A stretch of DNA of 6,240 bases, from contig JAOUGQ010000180.1 in the NCBI GenBank assembly GCA_029865515.1, forward strand, positions 1 through 6,240, in the 5' to 3' direction. Position 1 is the stretch's first letter. Each line of letters starts with the position of its first letter. This DNA is from Nitrospirota bacterium (lineage in GTDB: Bacteria > Nitrospirota > Nitrospiria > Nitrospirales > UBA8639). Of this stretch, positions 4,137-6,240 are shown in pieces. The notes under the pieces were generated by a model, which was not told where the DNA came from, did not search any database, and worked only from the letters and a program-made list of their open reading frames with translations. The position numbers were made by a program, and so were the translations under genes.

Positions 4137-5808
4137 GTTTGTTGAAAATTTTGATCTTATGGCCTGTCAGTGGCTTTTCTAACTCATTAGAAAAGTCCTT
4201 TGGTACCAACAGATCTCCCCAGTCAGTGCGCTGGCGCATCTGTTCTTGTGTTTCAGGAGGCACAACGTCTCTGCCTTGACGCAGTTCCCAGCCTCCGCCG
4301 AGCGCTTTGTACGTCGCAATCAAGTTGGTAATAACGGCCCCAGTAGCTGAGGCAAGCTGGTCTTGCTGCTGATTCAGCAATCTCTGGGAATCAATCACCC
4401 GCTGATATGTGTCCAGACCTTCGGTGTAGCGTATCAGGGAAAGTTCAACCGAACGTTCATATTGCTTTACACTTTCTGACAGAAACGCGCGCTCCTCTTT
4501 CGCCTTCAAGAAGCCCACCATCCCATCCTCAACTTCCTGAAGTGCGCGCAGGACGGTGTTGCGGTACTCGACGACAAACTGTTGAAACCTGGCATCTTGT
4601 GCGCGCACATCATTCTTAATTCTTCCGTAGTTGAGAATAGGCCACTGGAGTTGAGGCCCAATGGAATAGAGGATACTGTTGCTAGAAAACAGATCAACGA
4701 AATCGGCATTGTTCGAGAACATATTCCCTTTGTCACTGGCCACAAAGAAGAAAGACCCCAGTAGGGATAGGCGCGGAAACAAATCCGATTTAGCAATTCC
4801 GATTCTGGCACTCTGAGCCGCAGCCTGAAATTCCGCTCGGCGGATATCCGGACGTCTCTTCAGGAGATCTGCGGGAATTCCCACGGTGATTTCAAGAGGT
4901 GCAGTCGGAATGGGCTTCGTCGGGCCCAGGATCGCCTGGGCTTCAATCGGCGGAATGCCAAGAAGAATAGCCAGGGCATTCTTGGCTTGGCGCAAGCCGG
5001 CTTCGAAAGACGGGACGGTGGCTTCGGTTTGTTTGAGGAGCGCTGTAGCTTGTGTGACATCAAGTTCACTGGTTGCTCCACCTTCATAGCGTGCCGTCGC
5101 AATCCTTTGAGATTCTTCTTGTAAGCGAATGTTTTGTCTGGCAAACGCGATTCTTTGTTCGAAGGTCCGAATCTGCGTGTACGTGCGAGCGACCTCAGCG
5201 ATCAATGAAACGAGAAGGTCATCGTAGTTGGCGAGAGCGGAATAGAGGCTTGCATTCGCGGACTCCACTCCCCGCCGAAACCGACCCCAGAAATCCAATT
5301 CCCAGGCGGCGTCAAAGCCCAAACCATAATTATAGTTAAAATTATCCAATGGCCCAAAGAGGGGTGAGTTACTGCTAAATTGATTCATGGTGGCAATGGC
5401 GCGGGCTTCTTGTGTTTGCGGATACTGCGACCCAACCGCAATTCCCAACTGCGCCCGGGCTTCAAGGATACGGAGCCCCGCCATTTCCAGATTGAGGTTC
5501 TGCTGAAAGGCCTTTTCGACGAGGGTATTCAAAACTGAATCATTGAATACTGTCCACCATTCGCGATAATCCCCCCCTTCGGTTTTGATCCTTGGATCTT
5601 CTTGCTGAGTCCACACTTCCTCTAACGAGGGGTCGGGTTTCACAAAATCCGGTCCCACCATGCAACCTGTGACCAGAAATGACAAAAGGAACAGATAGAT
5701 CATTGATGGGTTGAAAAGGGATGGCCCAAAACCTCTCACCGAGCCAATCCGGAACTGGGTTAATCTTTTCTGATGCTGCCGTTTTTTGTTCGAGGGATTC
5801 GTTACCAT
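4126..5808 (-). CDS. Outer-membrane efflux lipoprotein, TolC/NodT family
   Basis: 560 residues. The family forms trimeric outer-membrane channels that, with a periplasmic adaptor and an RND or similar pump, expel drugs, metals or solvents. A lipobox LVTGC places the lipidated Cys at residue 49, after the hydrophobic stretch MIYLFLLSFL. Met follows the Cys rather than Asp, which fits transport to the outer membrane. Two OEP repeats follow (about 85-290 and 310-505). Typical motifs are WELDFWGRFRR (169-179), ARYEGGATSELDV (239-251), PADLLKRRPDIRRAE (312-326), RYTEGLDTYQRVIDSQR (460-476) and the closing YKALGGGW (500-507). The start at 5808 is supported by GGAGGG 6 nt upstream. Met36 would give a signal with no basic residues and has no ribosome site, though the chosen start leaves an unusually long basic N-region. 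A Pro/charged tail (508-560) extends past the channel fold. Pump and adaptor genes are not in the window, so the substrate is unknown. Confidence 0.93.
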   Translation of the reverse strand: MVTNPSNKKRQHQKRLTQFRIGSVRGFGPSLFNPSMIYLFLLSFLVTGCMVGPDFVKPDPSLEEVWTQQEDPRIKTEGGDYREWWTVFNDSVLNTLVEKAFQQNLNLEMAGLRILEARAQLGIAVGSQYPQTQEARAIATMNQFSSNSPLFGPLDNFNYNYGLGFDAAWELDFWGRFRRGVESANASLYSALANYDDLLVSLIAEVARTYTQIRTFEQRIAFARQNIRLQEESQRIATARYEGGATSELDVTQATALLKQTEATVPSFEAGLRQAKNALAILLGIPPIEAQAILGPTKPIPTAPLEITVGIPADLLKRRPDIRRAEFQAAAQSARIGIAKSDLFPRLSLLGSFFFVASDKGNMFSNNADFVDLFSSNSILYSIGPQLQWPILNYGRIKNDVRAQDARFQQFVVEYRNTVLRALQEVEDGMVGFLKAKEERAFLSESVKQYERSVELSLIRYTEGLDTYQRVIDSQRLLNQQQDQLASATGAVITNLIATYKALGGGWELRQGRDVVPPETQEQMRQRTDWGDLLVPKDFSNELEKPLTGHKIKIFNKPDF

Positions 5809-5814
5809 AATCGG

Positions 5815-5820
5815 CCCTCC
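5815..5820 (-). promoter_or_regulatory. Ribosome binding site of the efflux gene
   Basis: Reads GGAGGG on the minus strand, 6 nt before ATG 5808. It decides for the long form of the protein over Met36, which lacks any purine-rich site upstream. Confidence 0.7.
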
Positions 5821-5842
5821 ATGGGATATGGAAAAACTTAGA

Positions 5843-5858
5843 TTTCCGGTTACCGAAA
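5843..5858. promoter_or_regulatory. Near-palindrome upstream of the efflux gene, candidate operator
   Basis: TTTCCGGTTACCGAAA: a perfect CGGT-T-ACCG core (5847-5855) with TTT and AAA arms offset by one base. It lies 35-50 nt before the efflux start codon, where a repressor site or leader hairpin would sit. Efflux genes are often controlled by TetR- or MarR-type repressors binding such sites, but no regulator gene is in the window, so this is inference from position and symmetry alone. Confidence 0.3.
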
Positions 5859-5923
5859 TGGTCCGAGAATATTGGTGAATTTGGCTAGGCGGAGGGCGCC
5901 CAGGTCATCATGGCCACAGCTGT

Positions 5924-5967
5924 AAACGGGCATCTAGGAGAGCACAACAAAATCTAGATCCCCGTTT
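5924..5967. repeat. Large intergenic inverted repeat
   Basis: AAACGGGCATCTAG at 5924-5937 and CTAGATCCCCGTTT at 5954-5967 are reverse complements at 13 of 14 positions around a 16-nt loop. A nested CCCGT-TTC-ACGGG hairpin (5961-5973) overlaps the right arm, and CATCAT (5907-5912) and ATGATG (5975-5980) extend the symmetry outward with an indel. The ATCCCC...GGGAAT unit (5958-5976) resembles short palindromic repeats dispersed in many bacterial genomes. A terminator is less likely because only TTT follows the stem on either strand. Confidence 0.5.
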
Positions 5968-5981
5968 CACGGGAATGATGG

Positions 5982-6240
5982 TGTTAGCCTCTCTCAGACC
6001 TATGGGCTCACTACATTCACCATTGATTTCATCAGATACGGTCTGAACCAGAAAAAGCTAATTTTTTTCATGAATATGCTATGCCTCTTCAGAATGTGGC
6101 CCCTCCCTTCAACTATCTGTGGAACGGGCTCTTCGTCCATATTTAGAAATCGACCCGAACATTTGGCCGCGACGAGAACTCTCTCAATTATCAATAAAGA
6201 TGTATCTGTGGCAGAACATCAAAAATTCAATTAACCTTAT
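5982..6240. other. Right-edge stretch without a convincing gene
   Basis: Base composition turns AT-rich (for example around 6056-6075 and 6181-6240). Three short frames overlap here and none is backed by a ribosome site: a 54-residue frame at 6070-6234 (+), a 64-residue frame at 6000-6194 (-), and a frame open to the window edge from GTG 6119 (+). The last reads most like protein (VERALRPYLEIDPNIWPRRE), and could be the start or a fragment of a gene beyond the window. Nothing can be called with confidence. Confidence 0.3.

Noticed and set aside
4506..5144. Long minus-strand and plus-strand frames within the efflux gene
   Set aside because: Alternate frames of a strongly supported TolC-family gene with no independent start signals or motifs.
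6000..6194. 64-residue minus-strand frame near the right edge
   Set aside because: No ribosome site, no family features, and it overlaps other equally weak frames on the plus strand.

Overview
The window looks like a bacterial chromosomal segment made of ordinary single genes with one degraded insertion sequence in the middle. No ribosomal, tRNA or other taxonomic marker is present. The mix of a NodT-type outer-membrane efflux lipoprotein, small secreted proteins of unknown family and moderate G+C suggests a Gram-negative, possibly Nitrospirota-like, organism. That placement is a guess. The outer membrane itself is well supported by the lipobox-bearing TolC-family protein.

Layout: (1) 88-399 (+) encodes a small secreted Gln/Arg-rich protein of unknown function. 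(2) 400-731 is non-coding and holds three short perfect hairpins. (3) 732-1400 (+) encodes a SRAP/YedK/HMCES-family protein with every catalytic residue in the same position as in E. coli YedK. (4) 1450-1608 (+) is a possible 52-residue secreted microprotein. (5) 1737-2318 (+) encodes a multi-pass membrane protein of unknown family. (6) 2352-3819 is a 1468-bp IS3-family insertion sequence with imperfect 29-bp terminal inverted repeats, an intact orfA, an A7 frameshift signal, and an orfB that keeps an exact DD(35)E triad but is broken by two in-frame TGA codons and one frameshift. A further small reading frame starts just after orfB and runs through the right terminal repeat into flanking DNA. 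(7) 3854-4078 (-) is a probable small hydrophilic protein. (8) 4126-5808 (-) encodes a 560-residue outer-membrane efflux lipoprotein. (9) 5821-6240 is mostly non-coding, with a palindrome close to the efflux gene start and a larger inverted repeat.

The genes do not form an obvious pathway. The left half is transcribed rightward and the efflux gene leftward, so the IS lies between convergent units. The periplasmic adaptor and inner-membrane pump that an outer-membrane factor needs are not in the window. The SRAP protein acts alone, shielding abasic sites in single-stranded DNA. I found no CRISPR array, toxin-antitoxin pair, phage module or recognisable defence cassette. I do not think the window holds a convincing new multi-gene system. 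The points most worth a second look are the decayed IS with its run-through small ORF, the orphan secreted and membrane proteins, and the palindromic intergenic elements.
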